A DNA stretch of 45,394 bases from Oscillospiraceae bacterium (GTDB lineage Bacteria; Bacillota; Clostridia; Oscillospirales; Oscillospiraceae), in the NCBI GenBank assembly GCA_022800215.1, contig JAAWPV010000001.1:1-45394 (forward strand), given 5' to 3'. A model generated the notes under the pieces. That model saw only the letters and a list, made by a program, of their open reading frames with translations. It ran no database searches and was not told where the DNA came from. Position 1 is the first letter of the stretch. Every line of letters begins with the position of its first letter. Below, piece after piece: positions 15,740 through 23,237 of this stretch. The position numbers and the translations under genes were made by a program.

Positions 15740-17248
15740 ATGAACGGAAGAAAACTTGCCTGCGCATTGCTTTCCCTCGGCCTCATCCTGAGCCTGGTTG
15801 CCTGCGGTGGTAAGCCGGAGCCCACCCCCGAGGCTCCTCAGACCGTCACCGGTACCGGCGAAGGCACCGGCTATGCTGGAGCCATCAAGGTGGAGATCAC
15901 CCTCTCTGCCGACAAGAGCACCATCGAGGACGTGAAGGTCATCGAGCAGAGTGAGACCGAGGCCATCGGCGGAAAGGCCATTGAGCAATTGACCGCCGCT
16001 GTGAAAGAGAATCAAAGTGTTAATCTGGATGCCGTTTCGGGCGCTACTTTGGCCAGTGAAGGTTTTCTGACTGCCGTGAAGGCCGCCATTGAGAATGCTG
16101 GCGGCGACCCGGCTTCCTTCGGCACCGCTGTTGAAAATCCCGCTTCCACCCCCGAGACGCCTGAGGCGGCTGCCTTCGCCGCCCCCTATATCCGAGTGGC
16201 GGGCTACGCCATGGAGGGGGACTTCCCCCTGGCCGTGTGGGTGGACTTTGACCCGGAGACCGACAAGGTGCTGGGTGTGACACTCACCGGCTACGGCAAC
16301 CCTGCCATTGTGAATGCCTTCGGCGATACGCTGGAGGCCATGATGGCGGCGAAGGCCGACTTTGTGGGCAAGGCCGCCGAGGATCTGACCGGCGGCGACA
16401 CGTTGGCTTCCGCTGTGGCCCAGGCTGCCCAGAGCTACCTGGATACCAAGGACCGGTTTATCATCCGCCCCTATCAGAGCATGATGACCGAGCGGTACAT
16501 GGCCAACAATCCCTACCTGACGGATAGCTCTCTGAAGGGTGAAGTCACTGTGGAGACTGAGATCGTGGCCCAGTATCCCGCCGACGCCATCACCCTGGTG
16601 ACGGAGGATGTTCTCTACAAAGAGAAGGTCACTTACCCTGCCGGTATGTCTGTGGCCGCTGTCAACGAGAGTCTTACCATCAACTCCGGCGTCATCTACG
16701 CCAACAAGCCCGGCGTGGCCGTTATCGCCTACCGTTTCGGCGATATGGTCCTCTATGACGCTTTGGATATTTACGAAAACTTTACCACTGACCTCTCCGG
16801 CGCCGACGCCTACGGCAAGCTCATCGGCGTCATCGACGAGAGCGAGGACGCCGTCACCTACCGGGTGCTGGGCGACAAGGCCATGAACTTCCCCGGCGGT
16901 ACCTGCGGCTCCACTGTGGTGGATGTGACCATCGACAAGAAGACTGATACGCTGAGCAAAGTCTATGTGGCTGAGCACTCCGACTCCACCTATCTGGCCA
17001 ATGCTTGGGAGTACGGCGGCGGCTTTGCCAACGTGGGCGAGCTTATTTATCACATCGACACGTTTACCGCTAAGTTTGAGGGGCTGGATGCCAAGACCTC
17101 CGTTACGCCCTATGAGCTGACCACCAAGGAGTCTACCGGCGGCACTGTGGTGGATGGAGGAATCGACATGGTGGTCTCGGGCGCCACCCGGACACCCAAC
17201 GCCATCGTTCGGGCAGTGAACGCCGCCATCGAGGCTTACGCCGGCTAA
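15740..17248 (+). CDS. FMN-binding-domain lipoprotein with two SGAT flavinylation-type sites
   Basis: A 502-residue lipoprotein (signal peptide 1-21, lipobox LVAC, Cys22). Residues about 40-115 form an FMN_bind domain ending LDAVSGATLASEGF, with Thr103 as the expected site for covalent FMN attachment by an ApbE-type transferase. The central region (about 140-400) repeats the theme YIRVAGYAMEGDFPLAVWVDF without an SGAT, and the C-terminus has DMVVSGATRTPNAIVRAVNAAI with Thr483. Such proteins carry electrons outside the membrane, for example in flavin-based extracellular electron transfer or Rnf/Nqr-related chains. The gene stands alone between strong terminators. No ApbE or membrane partner is in the window. 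Translation starts in an A-rich leader without a clear Shine-Dalgarno sequence. Confidence 0.88.
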   Translation: MNGRKLACALLSLGLILSLVACGGKPEPTPEAPQTVTGTGEGTGYAGAIKVEITLSADKSTIEDVKVIEQSETEAIGGKAIEQLTAAVKENQSVNLDAVSGATLASEGFLTAVKAAIENAGGDPASFGTAVENPASTPETPEAAAFAAPYIRVAGYAMEGDFPLAVWVDFDPETDKVLGVTLTGYGNPAIVNAFGDTLEAMMAAKADFVGKAAEDLTGGDTLASAVAQAAQSYLDTKDRFIIRPYQSMMTERYMANNPYLTDSSLKGEVTVETEIVAQYPADAITLVTEDVLYKEKVTYPAGMSVAAVNESLTINSGVIYANKPGVAVIAYRFGDMVLYDALDIYENFTTDLSGADAYGKLIGVIDESEDAVTYRVLGDKAMNFPGGTCGSTVVDVTIDKKTDTLSKVYVAEHSDSTYLANAWEYGGGFANVGELIYHIDTFTAKFEGLDAKTSVTPYELTTKESTGGTVVDGGIDMVVSGATRTPNAIVRAVNAAIEAYAG

Positions 17249-17274
17249 AAAACGGTTTTTCTCCGCAGATCTAA

Positions 17275-17308
17275 AAAACACGGCAGGTCATCTGACCTGC
17301 CGTGTTTT
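17275..17308. terminator. Bidirectional terminator between the FMN lipoprotein and helicase genes
   Basis: Perfect 16-base arms (AAAACACGGCAGGTCA and complement) with a two-base centre, T-runs on both strands; serves both convergent genes. Confidence 0.9.
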
Positions 17309-17317
17309 ATAATGTTT

Positions 17318-18484
17318 TTACAGCTCGCTAAGGGTATCCTTTTCATACTTCAGCTTCTTCACCGTGTTCCGGGTGCCCTTTACGATGTTGTCCATCCTGA
17401 GTTCCTCGGTGACCCCGGAGATGAAGGTGTAGGCCACTCCGTGGCGCTTGGCCCGCCCGGTCCGGCCAATGCGGTGGACGTAGTACTCGTTCTCGTCGGG
17501 CACGTCGTAGTTGAAGACGGCGTCCACGTCGTCGATGTCCAGCCCACGGGCGGCCACGTCGGTGGCTACCAGCACCTGGAGCTTGCCGTCCTTAAAGCGC
17601 TGAAGGGTCTTTTCCCGGGCAGACTGCTGGATGTCCCCGTGGATGGCCTCGCATTTCACCCCGCTCATCCGAAGGAGGCCGGAGAGCCGGTCGGTCATAT
17701 TTTTGGTGTTGCAGAAGGCGATGGCCCGCTCATAGCCCCCGTGGGTCAAAAGCTGGACCATCAGCTCCGCCTTGGCCGAGCGGTCCACCTCGATGCGGTA
17801 CTGGTCGATGTCGGGCTTGTTCTGCTGGTCGGCCTGGACGGTGATCTCCACCGGGTCCCGCTGGTAGACCCAGGAAATGTCCATCACTTCCCGGGAGATG
17901 GTGGCGGAGAACATACCGATGTTTTTTCTTGACTTAATCTGGTCCAGAATGCGGGTCACATCCCGGATAAAGCCCATGTCCAGCATCCGGTCCGCCTCGT
18001 CCAGCACGATGGTCTCCACCTGGTCCAGCCGGATGGTCCGCCGCTTCATGTGGTCCATGAGCCGGCCCGGGGTGGCCACCACGATCTGGGGAGCGTCCTT
18101 TAACTGCTTGATCTGCTTTTCGATGGGGGCGCCGCCGTAGAGCACCACGGTTTTGACCCCTTCCTTGAATTCGCACAAGTCCCGCAGCTCCTCCTGGATC
18201 TGGATGGCAAGCTCCCGGGTGGGGGCCAGCACCAGGCCCTGGACCGCCTTTTTCTCCGCATCCACGTGCTCCACCATGGGGATGCCGAAGGCGAAGGTCT
18301 TGCCCGTGCCCGTGGGGGCCTTGGCGATGACGTCCTTCCCCTCCATAAAATAGGGGATGGCCCCGGACTGGACCGGGGTGGCCTGGACGTAGCCCTTCTT
18401 TTCAATGGCCTTCATAATGGCGGGGGAGAGCCCCAGCTCGTCATAGCGCTTGATTTCCGTGATCGTTTGTCCGTTGATCTCCAT
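17318..18484 (-). CDS. DEAD-box ATP-dependent RNA helicase (short form)
   Basis: A 388-residue DEAD-box helicase consisting of the two RecA-like domains only. Motif I is APTGTGKT (56-63), with the Q motif around ATPVQ upstream; Ia is APTREL, Ib TPGR, II DEAD (162-165), III SAT (193-195), IV FCNT, V ATDVAARGLDI and VI HRIGRTGR. The C-terminal basic/RGG or DbpA-type RNA-binding extension of CsdA/CshA/DbpA is missing, so the protein ends soon after motif VI (KLKYEKDTLSEL). It should unwind or remodel RNA, for ribosome assembly or mRNA decay, but the particular role cannot be read. AAAGG is 11 bases before the ATG, and an extended -10 (TGGTATCAT) lies upstream on the minus strand. Confidence 0.93.
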   Translation of the reverse strand: MEINGQTITEIKRYDELGLSPAIMKAIEKKGYVQATPVQSGAIPYFMEGKDVIAKAPTGTGKTFAFGIPMVEHVDAEKKAVQGLVLAPTRELAIQIQEELRDLCEFKEGVKTVVLYGGAPIEKQIKQLKDAPQIVVATPGRLMDHMKRRTIRLDQVETIVLDEADRMLDMGFIRDVTRILDQIKSRKNIGMFSATISREVMDISWVYQRDPVEITVQADQQNKPDIDQYRIEVDRSAKAELMVQLLTHGGYERAIAFCNTKNMTDRLSGLLRMSGVKCEAIHGDIQQSAREKTLQRFKDGKLQVLVATDVAARGLDIDDVDAVFNYDVPDENEYYVHRIGRTGRAKRHGVAYTFISGVTEELRMDNIVKGTRNTVKKLKYEKDTLSEL

Positions 18485-18603
18485 AGGATTTCGAACCTTT
18501 CCTTTGTATATGTAGTCATCCTATATATGATACCATACTCTTGCCCCCGGCGCAAGTAGAGGCGGGCAAGCCCGCTCCTTCGCTGCGGGCGGATGGTTTC
18601 GCC

Positions 18604-19530
18604 TTATCCCGCCAGGGTCTCGGCCAGCACCGCCATCACGGGAAGGGTGAGGGCGGAGAGAAGGTGGGAGAAGCTGACTAGCTGGGCCGCCCGGGCGGTG
18701 TCCCGGTCATACTGCTCGGCGAACATACTGGTGAGCCCGGCGGCGGGGGTGCCCGCCAGGATCACCAGGGTGAGGTAGCAGGTCCGGTCCAACCCAAGGG
18801 GCAGCAGGACGGCGGCGGTGAGAAGGGGCATTGCCAGCAGCTTCACGGCGGCGGCCAGGTAGAGTTTGCTCTCCCGGAAGGTCCGCAGCAAGTCGGCCCG
18901 GGACATTTGGGCCCCGATCACCATCATGGCAAGAGGCGTATTGAGGTTGGCGATGTGGTTCACGGTGCTCTGCACCGGGCCGGGCAGCTCCACACGGAGG
19001 AGGAAGAGGGCAAAGCCGATGAAGGAGCCCACGATGGCCGGATTCAAAAGGATCTTCTTCACCGACACCGCCTCCCGTCCGCCCATGAGCATGGCCCCGT
19101 GGGTGAAGGCGAAGACGTTGCACACGATGATGGTGATGGACACGAAGACCAGGGCCTCCTGCCCCACTACCGCCGCCACCAGGGGAAGGCCCATGAAGCC
19201 CACGTTGCCGTACATGCTGCCAAAGCGCAGAGGCGCCCGGAGGGACGATCCCTCCTTCCGGAAGAGGGGCAGGGTCACCAGGACCCCCAACAGGTAGCTT
19301 ACCGCCACGGCCACCGCCGCCATGCCCAGCATCCCCAGGGTCCCGAGATCCCACTCCTTGGGGAAACCGTTGATGATAGCGCAGGGGATGGCTACCGCCA
19401 TGAGGAGCCCGCTCATTTCCCGGGTCCCCGCCGGGGAGATCTTACTCACCTTTGCCAGGGCGTAGCCCACCCCCATCAGCATGAAGAGGGTAGCCACCTG
19501 ACTCAAAACCACCCAAAACCGTTCCGCCAT
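18604..19530 (-). CDS. AEC-family transporter (auxin efflux carrier/malate permease type)
   Basis: A 308-residue membrane protein with about ten hydrophobic helices in two halves, typical of the Mem_trans/AEC family. Family features include the N-terminal LFMLMGVGYALAKVSKISP, the central FGSMYGNVGFMGLPLVAAVV with the conserved N-x-G-F-(M)-G-x-P motif, LNPAIVGSFIGFALF opening the second half, and GTPAAGLTSMFAEQYDRD near the end. Bacterial members carry malate, malonate or other carboxylates or amino acids; the substrate is unknown. The start codon has only a weak upstream GAAAGG, so expression may be low. It is probably monocistronic, with the GIY-YIG gene upstream across 151 bases. Confidence 0.88.
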   Translation of the reverse strand: MAERFWVVLSQVATLFMLMGVGYALAKVSKISPAGTREMSGLLMAVAIPCAIINGFPKEWDLGTLGMLGMAAVAVAVSYLLGVLVTLPLFRKEGSSLRAPLRFGSMYGNVGFMGLPLVAAVVGQEALVFVSITIIVCNVFAFTHGAMLMGGREAVSVKKILLNPAIVGSFIGFALFLLRVELPGPVQSTVNHIANLNTPLAMMVIGAQMSRADLLRTFRESKLYLAAAVKLLAMPLLTAAVLLPLGLDRTCYLTLVILAGTPAAGLTSMFAEQYDRDTARAAQLVSFSHLLSALTLPVMAVLAETLAG

Positions 19531-19568
19531 ACTCGAGTCACGGCCTTTCTGTTATTTTCGTGTGGGGT

Positions 19569-19587
19569 CTGCCGTGCTGTGCGGCAG
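19569..19587 (-). terminator. Hairpin between the GIY-YIG and AEC genes
   Basis: Perfect six-base arms (CTGCCG / CGGCAG) with a seven-base loop in the 151-base gap; there is no T-run on the minus side, so a role as terminator is uncertain. Confidence 0.35.
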
Positions 19588-19681
19588 TGTACCGTTCAGT
19601 CGCCTTCCCGACGACTCAAACTGCCACTTGGGCCGCTTTGTGATATATGCTGGCCCTGTCTTTGGTTCCGTGCTGTCCGAA

Positions 19682-20554
19682 TTACTCTTCCGCACTTTCG
19701 AATTGCCCGAATTGGATCCCGTTTTTTGTTTTCCATTCGATGTTGCCGCTGGCAGACCGACCGAGAACAAATGCGGCCGCGCCAGAGGGAGAGCTGAGAG
19801 GAACATCTTTTAAGAGGTGCATATTTTCATCTATGGCATCTTTATATAGTTCTCTCTTTTTGAGTGCGCTTTTAGGGCAGCTCTGTGTATGCCCTTTCCG
19901 AATGAGACTTCCTTGCAAAACGACGAAGCCATCTGCTGTTTGTACTGCACACGCGTCTGCGGGAGGGTTATCCTGCTTAATAAAAAATTTGACTGTTGAT
20001 GCCTTCTTTTGATTGATTGGGACAAAAGGTTCAAAAACCTTGTGCCCGAGCACCCCCATAATGATCTTTGCGTATTCAATAAATTCTTCTAGTTCGCTTT
20101 CTTTTTCCTCTGTAACATTCCCCTGCGTGGGCTCGTTAGCGTTTTTTACAATATACCGGTGGGCATCAGAGGCCATGGAGCAGAAACGATTTTCGAGATA
20201 ACTGATCTCGGTGGGGCCAAAGGAATTGTTGGATGTAGTAAATACGATTGCCTCAGACCAATAATCTTTGTTCGGATTTTTCCGGTGCTCCTGTAGTCGG
20301 TACAGGATTCCCTCGCCATTCTTTCGGGCCCCGGCTTGTCCAATATAAATAACCGGTTCCGATGTCTCATCGGACACACCAAACAGAAAGTATATTCCGC
20401 TTTGCCTCAGATCATTTCTTTCCCGGCATAGATCCAAATCGACCCTGGGGATCCGGTATGCAACACCGGTCCAATTTGCCAAGGTACACTTTATGCGCCC
20501 ATTGGCGGTTCCGTCCATCAAAAATACGTTAATACTTTTTCCGTGATTTGCCAT
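19682..20554 (-). CDS. GIY-YIG nuclease-like protein with C-terminal DUF4357
   Basis: A 290-residue protein. The GIY-YIG fold starts at SGIYFLFG (GIY at 53-55) and IYIGQAG (YIG at 70-72); an Arg/His-rich helix EGILYRLQEHRKN follows and the metal-binding Glu is probably Glu121 in ISYLENRF. The C-terminal 60 residues (SSPSGAAAFVLGRSASGNIEW) match DUF4357, which is often joined to GIY-YIG domains. Members are annotated as putative nucleases of unknown target. The gene has clearly lower GC than its neighbours and ends 48 bases before yifB in the same direction, suggesting recent acquisition. AGGAGG precedes the ATG at 20554. No transposase, integrase or repeats flank it. It could equally be a lone defence-type effector. 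Confidence 0.8.
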   Translation of the reverse strand: MANHGKSINVFLMDGTANGRIKCTLANWTGVAYRIPRVDLDLCRERNDLRQSGIYFLFGVSDETSEPVIYIGQAGARKNGEGILYRLQEHRKNPNKDYWSEAIVFTTSNNSFGPTEISYLENRFCSMASDAHRYIVKNANEPTQGNVTEEKESELEEFIEYAKIIMGVLGHKVFEPFVPINQKKASTVKFFIKQDNPPADACAVQTADGFVVLQGSLIRKGHTQSCPKSALKKRELYKDAIDENMHLLKDVPLSSPSGAAAFVLGRSASGNIEWKTKNGIQFGQFESAEE

Positions 20555-20601
20555 CTCTTCCCTCCTGTATTCCCACTCTATTTGTATTGTTCTCCGCGCT
20601 T

Positions 20602-22119
20602 CTATTTCGCCATCCATCCCGTTGCCCGGTATTGCAGTGCCTCCGCAATGTGGGGTACTTGGATATTTTCACACCCGTCCAGATCGGCGATGGTCCGGGC
20701 CACCCGCAAAATGCGGTCATAGCCCCTCGCCGTCAGCCCCAGACGCTCAAAGGCCCCCTTCATAAGGTCCTGGCACCCCTCGTCCAGCGGGCAGAACTCC
20801 TCCAGCTCCGTGCGGCCCATCTGGGCGTTGCAGGGGATGCCCTCGGCCCCAAACCGCTTGGCCTGGACCGAGCGGGCGGCGTCTACCCGCTTCTTGATAC
20901 ACGCCGACGGCTCCCCGTCGGGTTTGTCCGACAGAGTGTCAAAGTCCGGGGGCGGCACGTCCACAATGAGGTCGATCCGGTCCAGCAGAGGCCCGGAAAT
21001 TTTATACTGGTACTTCTCCACGTCCTTCTGGCTGCACCTGCACCGGTCTGAATAGCCGTACCAGCCGCACTTGCAGGGGTTCATGGCGCACACCAGCATG
21101 AAGCGGGCGGGGAAGGTTTCGCTCCCCGCCGCCCGGGTGATCTGGACCTTGCCTTCCTCCATGGGCTGGCGCATGACCTCCAGCACGTCCTTGTGGAACT
21201 CGGGCAGCTCGTCCAGAAAGAGGACCCCATGGTGGGCCAGGGAAATTTCTCCGGGCCGAATCAGGGGGTTGCCCCCTCCTGCCATGCCCATGGCGGACAC
21301 GGTGTGGTGGGGGGAGCGGAAGGGCCGCTGGGTCAGCAAGGGCTGCTCCTTGGTGGTAAGCCCCAGCACCGAGTGGACCGCCGTGGCCTCCAGTGCCTCC
21401 CGCTCCGAAAGGCCGGGGAGAATGGAGGGCAGCCGCTTGGCCAGCATGGATTTGCCCGACCCCGGCGGGCCGATCATCAGGACGTTGTGGCCACCGGCGG
21501 CGGCAATTTCCAGCGCCCGTTTCACGTTCTCCTGGCCCTTCACCTCGGAAAAATCGGGGACGGGAGCCTGGTTTCCACCGGGAGCCCAGGGCTGGGCGGG
21601 GTCGATGAGAGCCTCTCCCTTCAGGTGGGCAACCAACTGTCCCACAGTCTCCACCGGGTAGACCGTCATGCCCTTGGCCAGGGTGGCTTCGGGGGCGGCG
21701 TCGGCGGGGACAAAGAGCCGCCGGATCCCCGCTTTTTGTGCCGCCAGGGCCATAGGCAGCATCCCGGGCACGCTCCGCAATGCCCCCGAGAGGGACAGCT
21801 CCCCCAGAAAGGCGCAGTCCCCCTCGGGCCTGGGGAGCTGCCCCCCGGCGGCCAGGATACCCACCAAAATGGGCAGGTCGTAGACCGTGCCGCCCTTTTT
21901 CCGGTCGGCGGGGGCCAGATTCACTGTGATCCGGGACACGGGGAACTGAAAGCCGCAGTTCTTCACCGCTGAGCGGACCCGGTCCCGGGCCTCCTTGACG
22001 GCGGTGTCGGGAAGGCCCACGATCTCAAAATTGGGCAGGCCCCCGGAAAGGTCGCACTCGCACAGTACCTCATAGCCCTCCACCCCGTGGAGGCCCAGCG
22101 AACGCACCTGGGTCATCAT
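20602..22119 (-). CDS. YifB/ComM Mg-chelatase-like AAA ATPase
   Basis: A 505-residue protein of the YifB/ComM family. The N-terminal ChlI domain (about 1-125) contains VEVEC-like VLCECDLSGGLPNFEIVGLPD and ITVNLAPADRKKGG. The AAA core has Walker A GPPGSGKSMLAKRLP, the Mg-chelatase-type segment RPFRSPHHTVS, Walker B GVLFLDELPEF and a zinc-like Cys cluster CAMNPCKCGWYG. The C-terminal domain (LGLTARGYDRILRVARTIADL) is also diagnostic. In Gram-negatives ComM is a hexameric helicase that extends branch migration in natural transformation; in clostridia it is usually uncharacterised. GGAGG is ten bases before the ATG, and a GTTTACATAA motif lies about 26 bases upstream. Confidence 0.95.
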   Translation of the reverse strand: MMTQVRSLGLHGVEGYEVLCECDLSGGLPNFEIVGLPDTAVKEARDRVRSAVKNCGFQFPVSRITVNLAPADRKKGGTVYDLPILVGILAAGGQLPRPEGDCAFLGELSLSGALRSVPGMLPMALAAQKAGIRRLFVPADAAPEATLAKGMTVYPVETVGQLVAHLKGEALIDPAQPWAPGGNQAPVPDFSEVKGQENVKRALEIAAAGGHNVLMIGPPGSGKSMLAKRLPSILPGLSEREALEATAVHSVLGLTTKEQPLLTQRPFRSPHHTVSAMGMAGGGNPLIRPGEISLAHHGVLFLDELPEFHKDVLEVMRQPMEEGKVQITRAAGSETFPARFMLVCAMNPCKCGWYGYSDRCRCSQKDVEKYQYKISGPLLDRIDLIVDVPPPDFDTLSDKPDGEPSACIKKRVDAARSVQAKRFGAEGIPCNAQMGRTELEEFCPLDEGCQDLMKGAFERLGLTARGYDRILRVARTIADLDGCENIQVPHIAEALQYRATGWMAK

Positions 22120-22144
22120 AGGCTTGTCCCCTCCCTGAAAAGGA

Positions 22145-22154
22145 TTATGTAAAC
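22145..22154 (-). repeat. Dispersed motif GTTTACATAA
   Basis: An exact copy about 26 bases upstream of the yifB start, same orientation as the gene, just ahead of its ribosome binding region. Confidence 0.85.
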
Positions 22155-22303
22155 TGGATGTTCGGTTACTGTCATGGATAAAATCAGTATATCACGTCCA
22201 AAAGGCCAAATCAATCACTCTTTCCTTGTCATGATAGGCGAAAAGTCCCCATTCCCTCTTTTCAAATGTGGAAAAACGTGTTATACTTAACTGTTCTAAA
22301 ATT

Positions 22304-22312
22304 TGGTATAAT
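22304..22312 (+). promoter_or_regulatory. Extended -10 promoter for the membrane protein-metG operon
   Basis: TGGTATAAT gives a perfect -10 with extended TG; no good -35 is seen at normal distance. The start of the first gene is about 35 bases downstream. Confidence 0.55.
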
Positions 22313-22346
22313 AGGATTTACCTCGTTTAAGAGAGGATTTGACGCT

Positions 22347-23237
22347 ATGGAAAAACGGTATCTGCCCCCCGTTCTTGCCCTTGCGGGCGGCGGAGTGGGC
22401 TTTGCGCTACGGAAATGGCAGCTTGCCACCGCCTTTGAACCGGAAACCGGCCTGGCCGTCTCCGGGATGCCCGCCACCTGGGCCTTGCTGGGCTGGTCGG
22501 CGCTGGTGGCCTTGCTGGTGATCTGTTTCAACTGGAAGAACAAGGAACGGATGGCCTGGGACCGGGCCTTCGCCGGGGCCCGGGGGAACGCGGTGTTTAT
22601 GACGGCGGTGATTCTGGGAGCCTTCCTCCTGCTGGCCAGCGCCGGCGCCGAGGCGGTGAGCTTCTCGGTGACTTACCAGATGGACGCAGGCAACGAGCTT
22701 TTTGGGGCCCAGGTGGCTTCCGCAGTCCTGCCGCCCTTGCGGATCGGCCTGTGTCTTGCCGGCCTGCCTTGCATCATTTTGTGGGTGAAGCACCTGAACC
22801 AGGGCAGCGAAAAATGCAAGGAGAGCCTGGCCCTTCTGGAACTGTGCTTCCTCTTCTGCGTGTGGCTCATCTCCGACTATCAGGTCCGGGCTGCCGACCC
22901 GGTGGTCCAGGACTATATGTACGAGGTCTTCGCCATCGTATGCGGCCTCATGGGCATCTACTTTGTGACCAGCTACTCCTTTCAGGAGGGCAAGCCCCGC
23001 AGGACCCTGTTCTTTTGCCTGATGGGGGCCTACTTCTCTCTGGTGACCCTGGCCGACCAGCATTCTCTGACAGATATTTTCCGTTACGGCTTCGTGGTGC
23101 TGTTCCTCATCGCCCACGCCGTCCTGCTCCTTCAGGAGCATCCCCCCGCCCCAGAGCCGGAAGCGGCGGAAGAGACAGAAACGAAAGACCCGGCTGCGCC
23201 GGAAACAAAGGAAAGAGAGGCTGAAGAAAATGCCTGA
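22347..23237 (+). CDS. Polytopic membrane protein of unknown function, coupled to metG
   Basis: A 296-residue integral membrane protein with about eight hydrophobic segments (for instance TWALLGWSALVALLVICF, AVFMTAVILGAFLLLASAG, IGLCLAGLPCIILWV, FGFVVLFLIAHAVLLL-like last helix) and a charged, Pro/Glu-rich cytoplasmic tail of about 35 residues (PPAPEPEAAEETETKDPAAP). I do not recognise the family. AGAGGA stands nine bases before the ATG at 22347. Its stop overlaps the first codons of metG by eight bases, so the two are translationally coupled; a similar gene before metG suggests either chance operon membership or a housekeeping envelope role. Nothing in the sequence gives an enzymatic motif. 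Confidence 0.8.
   Translation: MEKRYLPPVLALAGGGVGFALRKWQLATAFEPETGLAVSGMPATWALLGWSALVALLVICFNWKNKERMAWDRAFAGARGNAVFMTAVILGAFLLLASAGAEAVSFSVTYQMDAGNELFGAQVASAVLPPLRIGLCLAGLPCIILWVKHLNQGSEKCKESLALLELCFLFCVWLISDYQVRAADPVVQDYMYEVFAIVCGLMGIYFVTSYSFQEGKPRRTLFFCLMGAYFSLVTLADQHSLTDIFRYGFVVLFLIAHAVLLLQEHPPAPEPEAAEETETKDPAAPETKEREAEENA

Noticed and set aside
15557-17281. Upstream extension of the cytidylate-kinase-like frame by more than 570 codons
   Set aside because: The real protein starts at 15556 with a proper ribosome binding site and P-loop; the extension is antisense to the FMN-binding lipoprotein and crosses two promoters.
19531-19681. Remnant of an insertion sequence beside the low-GC GIY-YIG gene
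   Set aside because: No transposase fragment, terminal inverted repeat or target duplication was found; only a short hairpin is present.
22120-22346. T-box or other riboswitch in front of the metG operon
   Set aside because: The leader after the -10 is only about 30 bases long and has no T-box sequence or specifier-loop structure.
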